Origin: Bacillus atrophaeus
GTDB taxonomy: Bacteria > Bacillota > Bacilli > Bacillales > Bacillaceae
DNA: 64,000 nucleotides
Direction of reading: 5' to 3'
Assembly (NCBI RefSeq): GCF_001584335.1
Contig: NZ_LSBB01000023.1
Location: 1 to 64,000 of the forward strand
The position numbers and the translations under genes were made by a program. This document shows, piece by piece, positions 37,888 to 46,078 of this stretch (positions within the stretch are counted from its first letter, which is position 1; each line of letters begins with the position of its first letter). The notes beneath the pieces were generated by a model. It did no database searches. It worked only from the letters and a program-made list of their open reading frames with translations, and was not told the DNA's origin.

Positions 37888-37923
37888 AATCGATGCCTCC
37901 TGACATTGGTTTTACAGGCTGCT

Positions 37924-38106
37924 TTAAGATTTAGATTTGGGGTCCTTGCTTTGCAGTGAAAAGCGGTATTTTTCAACTTTATCAATTTGGGTGACTTGTG
38001 AATTGTGGACGGTGATTTGCACGGTTCCAAAATCTAATGTTTCTAGCGCACTGATAATTTTTTCGAGTACCTCTGGATCAACGGTTGCTTTGGAAGTCAA
38101 TGACAT
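37924..38106 (-). CDS. yezD: Small DUF2292 protein YezD
   Basis: This 60-residue protein (PEVLEKIISALETLDFGTVQ, then ITVHNSQVTQIDKVEKYRF) is of the DUF2292/YezD family, which in other bacteria often lies beside sulfur-assimilation genes. The molecular role is unknown. AAAGGGGG stands very close to the ATG. An array of AGGATT/AATCCT inverted repeats lies downstream of its probable promoter. Confidence 0.82.
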   Translation of the reverse strand: MSLTSKATVDPEVLEKIISALETLDFGTVQITVHNSQVTQIDKVEKYRFSLQSKDPKSKS

Positions 38107-38186
38107 TCTCCCCCTTTACTCATTTCAAGCGCTGTTTGTTCCAATGCTAATCGTACCCCGGCAGTCTTCTGCATCACGAATACACT

Positions 38187-38223
38187 AGGATTACAAAGCA
38201 CAATCCTTACTAATCCTATAGGA
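38187..38223 (-). promoter_or_regulatory. Inverted-repeat array upstream of yezD
   Basis: AGGATT (38187-38192) and AATCCT (38202-38207) are an inverted pair, followed by the perfect palindrome TCCTATAGGA (38214-38223). On the minus strand these lie just downstream of a TATAAT. Candidate repressor site. Confidence 0.45.
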
Positions 38224-38317
38224 AATATAACATTATATTATTACCTTTTATTCAATAAATCAATAACTTTTGTATATTTCTGAAATATCGCAAATCCACT
38301 CTTTCATATTTGTTATC

Positions 38318-38352
38318 AATTAAAAAAAGCCCCCGCTATAAAGGCGGGGAGC
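38318..38352 (-). terminator. Terminator of the RsbR-like gene
   Basis: CCCCGCC / GGCGGGG-type stem with 6-nt loop followed by T7. Confidence 0.88.
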
Positions 38353-38357
38353 TGATG

Positions 38358-39248
38358 TTATGGCTGAATGTTCTCTTCAATAATACATTGGACACCCATG
38401 CGAGCCAAAGCCTGCTTCAGGGTGCCGTACGTTTCGTAATCATCAAAATCAAGCCCCAACTGGATTGAAGTTTGCGCCACATCCGGACGAATGCCGGAAA
38501 ACACAGCTTTGACTCCTAACAAGAACAGCGTTTGAGACAGGTTGAATAATTGCCTAGCAACCATTGTGTCCACAATCGGAACACCGGATAAATCTATGAC
38601 GAGGCTGGTGATTTGCTGTTTGATACATTTTGCGGGCACCGATTCTAACATCACGTGCGCTCGCCTTGTATCAATTGAACCGATGAGCGGCAATATGCCA
38701 ATTTCCTCTGCAATTGAAATTACCGGGCAGCCTAATTCGCCAATTAATTCCTGCTGGGAAGTCAATCGGAGCAGCATGAATTTTTGATATTGCTTGCAAA
38801 ACTCAGTGATCAGCTTATCAAACGCTTGGTTTACAATCCGGTTCCAGCGATGGATATCCTCATTTGTCACCACGTTTTCTTGTTCTTTGCTGAACTGAAT
38901 AACCGCGTCCCAAAATGTCACTCTTGAGTTTGAGATCGCTTCCACAACCTCATGAATTTTTGCGTCTTGTTCCACCCTATTTTTCGCCACAGTCACTGCC
39001 CATTCTGACACGTGTTCTTCAAAGACGTTTTGATCTTCCAAAAATGAGCTTGCGATCGTTTTATTTGTAAGGGTGTGCTGTTCCGCCAAAAGTTTTTTCA
39101 TCTCTGCGCTTAACTGATCGGAGGAATAAAATTCTCCTTTCAATTCGAATCTCAGGCTGAACCATTTTTCGGTAATATCGCTTGAATGCTCTATAATATA
39201 TTCATATAATAATTGTTCTTTATTCACGCTACGGGTCTCCTTTTTCAT
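38358..39248 (-). CDS. RsbR-like stressosome protein (globin-like N-domain + STAS)
   Basis: This 296-residue protein has an N-terminal helical domain of about 165 residues, of the non-haem globin (RsbR N) type, joined by a linker helix to a C-terminal STAS domain (VISIAEEIGILPLIGSIDTR; LVIDLSGVPIVDTMVARQL). In RsbR proteins two threonines in linker and STAS are phosphorylated by RsbT; a Thr is present in PIVDTMVA and others near SIDTR. It probably joins stressosomes that feed SigB. ATG 39248 (GAGG, 8 nt) and GTG 39227 (AAGGAG, 9 nt) both have sites. I do not recall an RsbR gene here in B. subtilis 168. Confidence 0.8.
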   Translation of the reverse strand: MKKETRSVNKEQLLYEYIIEHSSDITEKWFSLRFELKGEFYSSDQLSAEMKKLLAEQHTLTNKTIASSFLEDQNVFEEHVSEWAVTVAKNRVEQDAKIHEVVEAISNSRVTFWDAVIQFSKEQENVVTNEDIHRWNRIVNQAFDKLITEFCKQYQKFMLLRLTSQQELIGELGCPVISIAEEIGILPLIGSIDTRRAHVMLESVPAKCIKQQITSLVIDLSGVPIVDTMVARQLFNLSQTLFLLGVKAVFSGIRPDVAQTSIQLGLDFDDYETYGTLKQALARMGVQCIIEENIQP

Positions 39249-39441
39249 GATGGAAGCCTCTTTATTATAAAGTGTTTAGAAGCCGGGGAATAGAGAAAAA
39301 GGTGTTATTTCGCTTCATCGTCAAAAAGACGCAAAACGCTGCGGGCTGAATCTCTTTTAACAGCAGATGATATTTTAATGTTATTTTTCATGATAGCAGG
39401 ATAAAATAGAGCTATCTTATCGTAAATGGAGGTTTCCCCCT

Positions 39442-39804
39442 ATGATTAAACAGATCGCCACAGTAGCCGTGTATGCAGAAGACCAACAAAAAGCGAAACT
39501 TTTTTGGACAGAAAAAGCGGGGTTCGAGGTAACCTCGGAACGTCCCATGGGTCCGGATGCCAGCTGGCTTGAAGTCGCGCCAAGCGGAGCGCAAACACGT
39601 TTGGTCATCTATCCAAAGTCCATGATGCAGGGCTCGGAGCATATGAAAGCATCCATCGTGTTTGAATGTGAAGACTTATTTGGCACCTATGAAAAAATGA
39701 AAACGAACGGTGTGGAATTTTTAAGCGAGCCTAATGAGATGCATTGGGGCACGTTCGTTCAATTTAAGGATGAGGACGGCAACGAGTTTTTATTGAAGGG
39801 ATAA
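39442..39804 (+). CDS. yetH: VOC-superfamily protein YetH
   Basis: This 120-residue single-domain glyoxalase/bleomycin-resistance (VOC) protein has paired beta-alpha-beta units (IATVAVYAEDQQKAKLFWTE; ASIVFECEDLFGTYEKMKT; EDGNEFLLKG). The metal ligands cannot be fixed and the substrate is unknown. GGAGG 9 nt upstream of the ATG. Precedes hmoA but with a gap containing hmoA's own promoter. Confidence 0.85.
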   Translation: MIKQIATVAVYAEDQQKAKLFWTEKAGFEVTSERPMGPDASWLEVAPSGAQTRLVIYPKSMMQGSEHMKASIVFECEDLFGTYEKMKTNGVEFLSEPNEMHWGTFVQFKDEDGNEFLLKG

Positions 39805-39845
39805 CGTGAAGGCAGATTCAGGATAGAATCTGCCTTCTTTATTCT

Positions 39846-39872
39846 TTGACTTTGATAATCATTATCATTTAA
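39846..39872 (+). promoter_or_regulatory. Fur box and promoter of hmoA
   Basis: TGATAATCATTATCA (39853-39867) is a perfect 7-1-7 Fur palindrome. TTGACT (39846-39851) just before it is a fitting -35. Confidence 0.88.
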
Positions 39873-39908
39873 GATGAAAGAATAGACATATTGAATGGAG
39901 AGGTGCAC

Positions 39909-40232
39909 ATGTTTGTACAATTAAGAAAAATGACGGTAAAAGAAGGCCACGCGGATAAAGTGATCGAACGGTTCAGCGCGGAAGGCATCATTGAAAAACA
40001 GGAAGGCTTAATTGACGTAACGGTTCTTGAGAAAAAAGTCCGCCGCGGAGATGAAGAGGTAGTCGTGATGATTCGCTGGGAATCAGAGGACCATTGGAAG
40101 CAGTGGGAGAAGAGCGACGCACACATTGCCGCCCATAAAGCAAACAAAGGCAAAGCCCAGCCTGATTATATGCTCGGCACGGAAGTCAGTATGTATCATG
40201 TAAAAGCTGTGAAAAAAGGTATTCAAGAATAA
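39909..40232 (+). CDS. hmoA: Haem-degrading monooxygenase HmoA
   Basis: This 107-residue antibiotic-biosynthesis-monooxygenase (ABM) fold protein of the IsdG-like group starts MFVQLRKMTVKEGHADKV. In B. subtilis HmoA (YetG) opens haem to release iron. GGAGAGGTG upstream supports ATG 39909 over the in-frame ATG at 39891. The Fur box shows iron repression, linking it functionally to the citrate-iron operon in this window. Confidence 0.92.
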   Translation: MFVQLRKMTVKEGHADKVIERFSAEGIIEKQEGLIDVTVLEKKVRRGDEEVVVMIRWESEDHWKQWEKSDAHIAAHKANKGKAQPDYMLGTEVSMYHVKAVKKGIQE

Positions 40233-40320
40233 AAAAGAGCCTCGCGGTTATGAAGTGACCCTCAAATTTTAAACACAGTTAAAATTTTGAGGTCCTTCAT
40301 TACGCAAAAGCTCTTTTTTT
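40231..40320. terminator. Very long hairpin between hmoA and yetF
   Basis: A 90-bp interrupted inverted repeat: outer arms AAAAAAGAGC / GCTCTTTTTT, middle ATGAAG+GACC / GGTC+CTTCAT, inner CTCAAATTTTAA / TTAAAATTTTGA, loop 6 nt. It can terminate both convergent genes, but is far longer than needed. Confidence 0.8.
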
Positions 40321-40321
40321 A

Positions 40322-41017
40322 TCATTTATCTGATCCGCTGTCATACTTGATAAAAAACAGCGGCTGGCCTGCATGCCATTCTGCAAACAGCACGTCCTTA
40401 CATTCATTTACTCCCTGGGACGCCAGCTCTTGTTTCAGCCACTCTTCATCCACTCCCGCCTCTTGGAGATTATCATATACGACTTCGCCATCAAGAATAA
40501 GTGTAATCGGCAAATAAACCTGCTTTGGGGCCAGCTCTACATCCTGCATTTTCGGGGTGTCATATTTGGATTTCAGCAGGACACTGATCATCCCGTTGGT
40601 TTCTAGTATCGCGTATTCCGCCTCCTTAATGGAAAAGCAGCCCTGCTGTCTTAAAAGGCTTTGCAATTGATTGATGTCCAGCTTATTCTTCTTCAGCACT
40701 TCATATTTTAATATCCCTTTTTGAATCACAATATTCGGTTCGCCCTCTAAAAACTTTCTCGTTCCTTTCAGCTTTTGAGTGATAAATTCTATGATATAGA
40801 TCAGCAGCCCCCATAATAGAGAGGCGAAAATAATCTCTTTTATCCTAACTTCATGATCGTACACTGCGTTTCCGACCAATTCCCCCAATATTAAGGCAGA
40901 TATGAAGTCAAACGGAGTAATTTGTGAGAATTGTGTTTTCCCCAAACATTTTAAAATGAGAAATAATATACCAAGTCCGCAAATCAGTTCAACCGCCACT
41001 GCCAGATAATGTTCCAT
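40322..41017 (-). CDS. yetF: DUF421 membrane protein YetF
   Basis: This 231-residue protein has three N-terminal membrane helices (about 5-75) and a cytoplasmic DUF421/YetF domain (PNIVIQKGILKYEVLKKNKL, then DINQLQSLLRQQG). Several paralogues exist in Bacillus and they are linked to spore germination in some cases. The exact role here is unknown. ATG 41017 gives the B. subtilis length; ATG 41023 and GTG 41029 are alternatives, since AGGTG overlaps that area. Confidence 0.88.
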   Translation of the reverse strand: MEHYLAVAVELICGLGILFLILKCLGKTQFSQITPFDFISALILGELVGNAVYDHEVRIKEIIFASLLWGLLIYIIEFITQKLKGTRKFLEGEPNIVIQKGILKYEVLKKNKLDINQLQSLLRQQGCFSIKEAEYAILETNGMISVLLKSKYDTPKMQDVELAPKQVYLPITLILDGEVVYDNLQEAGVDEEWLKQELASQGVNECKDVLFAEWHAGQPLFFIKYDSGSDK

Positions 41018-41103
41018 ATACATAAGCACCTACTTCTTCAAAGTCACTACCATTATTGTCAATCAAACCTTTTATATACGGTGTTATCAAGATTTCACCG
41101 TAA

Positions 41104-41131
41104 GAAAAAACAGCCCTTATATGCAGGCTGC
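41104..41131 (-). terminator. Terminator of the lpl operon
   Basis: CAGCC / GGCTG stem followed by T6 after lplD, closing the rhamnogalacturonan block. Confidence 0.75.
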
Positions 41132-41134
41132 TTG

Positions 41135-42481
41135 TTATCGTGCTCCTATTTGATTGCAGGACAGCATTTCACGAAAGAGACGCTCGGCATCTGCTCGGTC
41201 TAACGTGATGAGAGGATCGTTGATGAATGCTTGAAAAGCAAGACTGTCATCCTGAGTGAAACCGGCTTCCGCCACCGCCTCCTGATTTGATATGTGCCTG
41301 TTTGCCAGCATTTCCAAACGCTTCGGCAATGTTCCTGAAAAGATCGGCTGCACCCTGTTGCGGGTGATATACGCGTTCGTTTCCACAATTGCCCCCATAG
41401 GCAGATTGGCTGCCTGGCCTTCATTGGGGAGGTTCACATTTGTCATCAGATCACCCAGTCCCAGCAAGGCCGCAATCATATTGACTCCTTCTTCACCCGA
41501 TGCTTTCAGCGCGGCACCTTGTTTTTGTTTTATCATATGGTCGGTTTCTTTTTTTCTCCTTACCGATTCTTGTTTCCGATAGCCGACGGAGGTCAGATGA
41601 AACTTCCATTTCTCCGGATCTTTCAAATAAAAGGCGGGGAAAAATTCCGCAAGATGGCGGTCACCCGCGGCCGGGATCGCGCCGTATGTTTCAAATAAAT
41701 GAAAGGCTACACGGTGAGCGGAATGAAATACGCTGTCCCGCCAGCTCTCCCCCGAGGGTTCATACCCCGTCTCGGCGTATTGCGCCGCAAACTCTTGAAA
41801 AACGGGAACCAAATCAATGTGACGGAACGAGGCTTCCGTCACCCATGTAAAGTGGTTAATGCCGAGCACATTGACTTTGATGTCTTCCCGCTGTTTCACA
41901 TTCAATCCCAGTCTTTCTTTTACCATTTCACAAAGCAGCTTTTGTGTGCCGAATACCTCATGACAGCAGCCGAATGCCTTAATATCGGGAAACTCTTTAT
42001 ACAGCATCCTCGTACAAACAGACATCGGGTTTGTATAATTCATGACCCATGAGTCCGGGGCATAGTCTCTGATCGCACAGGCGATATCCGCAAACATCGG
42101 CGCAGCCCGCAGACCTCTAATGATTCCGCCCGGTCCGACTGTGTCACCCACTGATTGATAAATGCCGAACTGTTCAGGCAAATGGACATCCGTTTCCATA
42201 TGGTCTAACGTTCCCGGCAGGATTGAGATGATGGTCACATCCGCTCCTGATAATGCTTTTTTCAAAGAAGAAACGGCTTCATATCTCCATTTTCCGTTTC
42301 CGCTGAGATTGCCGATCGCTTCATTTTGCAGCGCCGCTTCAAAATCAAGATCATACAGGGCAACCATGCCTGACATGCGTTCATCAAGAGCCAGATCGCT
42401 CATCAAGCTTCTGGCCCACCCTTTGGAACCGCCGCCGATATAAGCGATTTTTATCTGTTTTACCGTTTCGATATTGAACAC
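41135..42481 (-). CDS. lplD: GH4 alpha-galacturonidase LplD
   Basis: This 448-residue NAD- and metal-dependent GH4 enzyme has the Rossmann motif IKIAYIGGGSKGWA (10-23), NYTNPMS (148-154) and the CHEV motif (173-176) that marks alpha-galacturonidases rather than alpha-glucosidases in this family. It removes galacturonic acid from short oligosaccharides in the cytoplasm. The start GTG is homologous to the B. subtilis start, but the purine run AAAAGGA abuts it and lplC ends only 9 nt before, so re-initiation from lplC is likely. Confidence 0.92.
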   Translation of the reverse strand: MFNIETVKQIKIAYIGGGSKGWARSLMSDLALDERMSGMVALYDLDFEAALQNEAIGNLSGNGKWRYEAVSSLKKALSGADVTIISILPGTLDHMETDVHLPEQFGIYQSVGDTVGPGGIIRGLRAAPMFADIACAIRDYAPDSWVMNYTNPMSVCTRMLYKEFPDIKAFGCCHEVFGTQKLLCEMVKERLGLNVKQREDIKVNVLGINHFTWVTEASFRHIDLVPVFQEFAAQYAETGYEPSGESWRDSVFHSAHRVAFHLFETYGAIPAAGDRHLAEFFPAFYLKDPEKWKFHLTSVGYRKQESVRRKKETDHMIKQKQGAALKASGEEGVNMIAALLGLGDLMTNVNLPNEGQAANLPMGAIVETNAYITRNRVQPIFSGTLPKRLEMLANRHISNQEAVAEAGFTQDDSLAFQAFINDPLITLDRADAERLFREMLSCNQIGAR

Positions 42482-42490
42482 TCCTTTTCT

Positions 42491-43378
42491 TCAGCCTTTC
42501 ACAGAGCCTATTAATATTCCTTTTGCGAAATGCTTTTGCAAAAATGGATAAACCGCTAAAATCGGTATCGTGGCAATGACAATGACGGCAAGCTTAATGC
42601 CTTGCTCCGGCGGCACCGTGTTTTGCACCATATCACCGTTTGCCGCCGTTAAGTCCGACAAAATCGTCACTTGGCGGAGAACCATTTGCAGCGGCCATTT
42701 TGCACTGTCATTGATATATAAGAGCGCGTGGAAGAAATCATTCCAAATTCCGACTGCGTAAAACAGCGCAAAGGTCGCAATGACTGGTTTTGAAAGCGGG
42801 AGCGCAATCCGCCAAAAGACGCCGATTTCTGAACAGCCGTCAATTTTCGCAGATTCTTCAAGCTCACGCGGAAGCTGCTGAAAGAAGTTCTTGATAATGA
42901 TGAGGTTAAATGGATTAATCGCCATCGGCAAAATCAGGGCCCAATAGGAATCAAGCAGTCCGAGCGATTTCACCACAATGTATGTCGGAATCATTCCGCC
43001 GGAAAACAGCATCGAAAAAATGACGAGATTTAGTAAAAGGTTCCGTCCCTTTACATGCCGCTTGGCGAGCGGATAAGCCATCGTGAAGGTGAAAAACAAT
43101 TGAACCGCCGTTCCGACAACCGTGATGAAGATTGACACGCCCATGCTTCTGATAAATGTCGGCGTTGAAAACACGTACCGATACGCATCCAGCGTAAAGG
43201 TTTTCGGAAAAATGAAAAAACTTCGCTGCGCAAGCTCTGCTTCAGTTGCAAATGAGCCTGCGATAATATACAAAAAAGGCAAAATCGTGATGGCTCCGAC
43301 GCCGCCCAGAAAAAGAATATTGCATACGTCAAACACCCGTCCGGCCTTTGTATTGTGCTTTGATTGGATATCAGCCAC
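42491..43378 (-). CDS. lplC: Oligosaccharide ABC importer, permease LplC
   Basis: This 295-residue MalG-type (CUT1) permease has six membrane helices and the EAA loop (EESAKIDGCSEIGVFWRIALP). It partners LplB and lipoprotein LplA in uptake of galacturonan/rhamnogalacturonan oligosaccharides. The ATPase is not encoded here; in Bacillus the shared ATPase MsmX usually serves such systems. GTG start with AAGGAGGGG upstream. Confidence 0.92.
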   Translation of the reverse strand: MADIQSKHNTKAGRVFDVCNILFLGGVGAITILPFLYIIAGSFATEAELAQRSFFIFPKTFTLDAYRYVFSTPTFIRSMGVSIFITVVGTAVQLFFTFTMAYPLAKRHVKGRNLLLNLVIFSMLFSGGMIPTYIVVKSLGLLDSYWALILPMAINPFNLIIIKNFFQQLPRELEESAKIDGCSEIGVFWRIALPLSKPVIATFALFYAVGIWNDFFHALLYINDSAKWPLQMVLRQVTILSDLTAANGDMVQNTVPPEQGIKLAVIVIATIPILAVYPFLQKHFAKGILIGSVKG

Positions 43379-43402
43379 GAAATCCCCTCCTTCTCTCTGT
43401 TC

Positions 43403-44359
43403 TTAAAACAAGCCTTCCTGATCGAATTTTTTCGCAATATAGTTCGCTCCGAAAATCAAAATAATCCCGACAACAGATTTAAAAAGACCGACCGCGGTGC
43501 TGTAGCTGTAGGCGCCCTGGGTAATCCCCACCATATAAACGTAGGTGTCGAATATATCGGCGACGCTGCGGTTCAGGGAATTCGTCATCAAAAACACCTG
43601 TTCAAAACCGATATTTAAGAAGCTGCCGATTCGTAATATCAACAGGACAATAATGGTGCTTCTGATGGCCGGGAGCGTAATATGCCACATGCGTTTGAAC
43701 CGGCCCGCTCCATCCATGATGGCCGCTTCATACTGCTCCTGATCGACTGTCGCCAGCGCCGCCAGAAATAAAATCGTTCCCCAGCCCGTTTCCTTCCAGA
43801 TGCTTTGCATCACAATCATCGGACGGAACCAATCGGCATCAGACAAAAACGAGATTTGCTGCCCCGTAATGCTTTCAGCAATCTTATTGATTACCCCCGT
43901 ATCTACCGTAAAGAAGACAAAGGTAATGCTGACGACGATTGTCCATGATACAAAGTGCGGCACATAAATAAACGTCTGAATGCATCGTTTATAAACCGCT
44001 TTTCTCAGCTCGTTTAACAGCAATGCCAAAATAAGAGGCGCGGGAAAGGCAAAAATCAAGTCAAGGCTTGCCAGCATCAGCGTATTCCGCAAGAGGCGGA
44101 AGAAATCTGGATTCATAAAAAAGTCTTTAAAATACTCCAAGCCGACCCATTCGCTTTTCCAAAATCCAAGGTAGGGAGAATAATCTTTAAAAGCGATTAA
44201 CACACCCCACATCGGCAAATATTTGAAGATCAAAAAATATAAAATACCGGGAACAAGAAGAAGATAAAGCCATTTGTCTCTTTTAAAGGCCGCCTGCCAG
44301 CCCGTTTTATTGGCAGCATGAAGAACGGGGTTTTTCCTGCTCTTTGGCACCGTTTCCAT
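43403..44359 (-). CDS. lplB: Oligosaccharide ABC importer, permease LplB
   Basis: This 318-residue MalF-type (CUT1) permease has six membrane helices and the EAA loop (YEAAIMDGAGRFKRMWHITLP). It forms the channel with LplC. AAGGAG precedes the ATG. It lies 24 bp before lplC and 55 bp after lplA. Confidence 0.92.
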   Translation of the reverse strand: METVPKSRKNPVLHAANKTGWQAAFKRDKWLYLLLVPGILYFLIFKYLPMWGVLIAFKDYSPYLGFWKSEWVGLEYFKDFFMNPDFFRLLRNTLMLASLDLIFAFPAPLILALLLNELRKAVYKRCIQTFIYVPHFVSWTIVVSITFVFFTVDTGVINKIAESITGQQISFLSDADWFRPMIVMQSIWKETGWGTILFLAALATVDQEQYEAAIMDGAGRFKRMWHITLPAIRSTIIVLLILRIGSFLNIGFEQVFLMTNSLNRSVADIFDTYVYMVGITQGAYSYSTAVGLFKSVVGIILIFGANYIAKKFDQEGLF

Positions 44360-44414
44360 CTCCGCTCTCCTTTCTTCACACAGGGCGCCCGCCGTTTTAG
44401 ACAGGCGCCTTGGT

Positions 44415-45938
44415 TTATTTGGATGATGCTTTATACAGTTTATTCAAGTCTTTCAAAAGCTCAGTCCCGCCGCTGTTCTCCCAAAGCCGGACAGCATCCC
44501 GGAATCCTTTTTCGTCGATTTCTCCAATGATAAACTGTGTTCTTGCATCAAGGATAATATTGTCAAGCTGTGCTCCCTTTTGGGTATAAACATCGGATAC
44601 CAAGGATTCCGCCGGGTTGAATACAGCTATTTTTTCGCCCGCAGTAATGATATCTTTCCGGTGCTGAAAGAGCTTCGTTTTTTGTTCCTCGATATAATAC
44701 TCGCTCTTAGGGATTGACATGCTGAACTGGGCGAGACCTTCATGCTCATAAAGAAGAGCCTTGTTGTTTTTTTCGAGAGAGGTGAACTTGCCGTGTTTTA
44801 GCTCGTAATTGCGCCCTTCTACTCCGTTGTTCGTTAATATCTGCGCCTCTTTATCATTCAGCTTATCGAGGAAGGCCAGCACCCTCTTCAGCTCTTTCTC
44901 TGTTTTAACGCCTGATTTCGGTATAGCGATCATGCCGGAATAGCCTGAGGTCGGAAACGTTTTCTTTCCTTTGGGGCCTTCGACCGTGCCGATAATGTCA
45001 ATGATCTCTTTCGCCGACTCATCCGACTCTTCCATCGTGCTTTGAATCTGTGACGCCCTTGACCCTGTATCGACGATGACACCCGCTTTCCCTTTGACAA
45101 CCGGATCATTCCACTTCGCCGAATCCATGACGGCAAAGTCCTTGTTGATCAGCCCTTCATCATAAAGCTTTTTAAAGAAGGTCAGAGCGTCCATGTATTC
45201 CTTCGTTGTAAAGTCAGGGACGAGCTTTCCGTTCTCGATGCCGTAGCGGTTTGGCGCTCCGAACCAAATTTGGAGGATATCCCACGGGCTTCCGTTGCCG
45301 AGTCCGAGCCATTTCGGCACCACCATGCCGTACGTATCATCCTTACCGTTTCCGTCAGGGTCTTTTTCTTTAAACGCCTTCAGCACTTCATAGAAGTCAT
45401 CAAGCGTTTCCGGCATATCAAGTCCTACTTTCTCAAGCCAATCTGTCCGGATGATCATGCAGGCACGGATGAGGTCTCTGGATCGGTAAATGCCGTAAAC
45501 CTCTCCGTTGACAGAGCTGTTATTGACAATCTTTTCATCTGCTTGGCTTAAATTCTTGTAGTCTTTTAAATAGGGGGACAGCTCCCAAAACGCCCCCGCT
45601 TTAACAGATTTAATGAAACCGGCTGATTTATCTTTGATGACAATCGCTTGCGGGAGATCTCCGGAAGCCATGACAATATTGAATTTGTCATTATAGGACG
45701 AGTCCGGCACCCATGTTACATTAATGTTTTCATCTGTATAGGTCTCCAGCGCTTTTAGTGACGGGCTTTTACTGCCTGGGCTTTCCGGCGAAAGCAGAGG
45801 AGCCATAATGTTGATCGTGTCTTTGGAGCTGTTTTCAGGATTGGATGTCTCTGAATGGCTGCATCCGGCTATGATGGAAACAGCGAGCGGAACGGCCAGC
45901 CATTTTTTTCGCAATCTTTTTTTCTCGTATTGTTTCAT
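44415..45938 (-). CDS. lplA: Oligosaccharide-binding lipoprotein LplA
   Basis: This extracellular solute-binding lipoprotein of about 507 residues (family 1/YtcQ-like) has lipobox SIIAGC after a basic signal (KKRLRKKWLAVPLAV). It binds the oligosaccharide for LplBC. I place the start at ATG 45938 (GGGGGA upstream) because the promoter -10 lies at 45995-46000, which excludes the earlier in-frame ATG at 45992. It has its own promoter with a cre site and GCAAAAAA boxes, separating lplABCD from the upstream yes operon. Confidence 0.9.
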   Translation of the reverse strand: MKQYEKKRLRKKWLAVPLAVSIIAGCSHSETSNPENSSKDTINIMAPLLSPESPGSKSPSLKALETYTDENINVTWVPDSSYNDKFNIVMASGDLPQAIVIKDKSAGFIKSVKAGAFWELSPYLKDYKNLSQADEKIVNNSSVNGEVYGIYRSRDLIRACMIIRTDWLEKVGLDMPETLDDFYEVLKAFKEKDPDGNGKDDTYGMVVPKWLGLGNGSPWDILQIWFGAPNRYGIENGKLVPDFTTKEYMDALTFFKKLYDEGLINKDFAVMDSAKWNDPVVKGKAGVIVDTGSRASQIQSTMEESDESAKEIIDIIGTVEGPKGKKTFPTSGYSGMIAIPKSGVKTEKELKRVLAFLDKLNDKEAQILTNNGVEGRNYELKHGKFTSLEKNNKALLYEHEGLAQFSMSIPKSEYYIEEQKTKLFQHRKDIITAGEKIAVFNPAESLVSDVYTQKGAQLDNIILDARTQFIIGEIDEKGFRDAVRLWENSGGTELLKDLNKLYKASSK

Positions 45939-45994
45939 GATGAGCGAAGTCCCCCTTTTATCATTTTGCTGCTTGGTTTTCCTTTTGCCCATTC

Positions 45995-46023
45995 AATATA
46001 AAGCGCTTACATAAATCTTGCAA
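45995..46023 (-). promoter_or_regulatory. lplA promoter with cre site
   Basis: Minus strand TTGCAA (46018-46023), exactly 17 nt, TATATT (45995-46000). A cre-like TGTAAGCGCTTTAT (45998-46011; 12 of 14 consensus positions) overlaps the -10 and spacer, so CcpA would occlude the promoter. Confidence 0.75.
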
Positions 46024-46029
46024 TCTTCA

Positions 46030-46078
46030 TTTTTTGCTCCCTTTATCCTATGATTTTCTGTCTGTTATCCTTTTTTGC
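46030..46078 (-). repeat. GCAAAAAA boxes upstream of lplA
   Basis: Minus-strand GCAAAAAA at 46030-46037, 6 nt before the -35, and again at 46071-46078, 41 bp (about four helical turns) further upstream inside the last yetA codons. Same proximal placement as at yesW. Candidate activator sites. Confidence 0.5.

Noticed and set aside
44383-44411. GGCGCC-based hairpin between lplA and lplB
   Set aside because: The stem is only 6-7 bp of a self-complementary hexamer with a large loop and no T run; too weak to list as a feature.
45998-46035. Seven-codon leader frame MKIARFM with a GGGAG site upstream of lplA
   Set aside because: It lies on the promoter itself (-35 and spacer), so it would not be in the lplA transcript.
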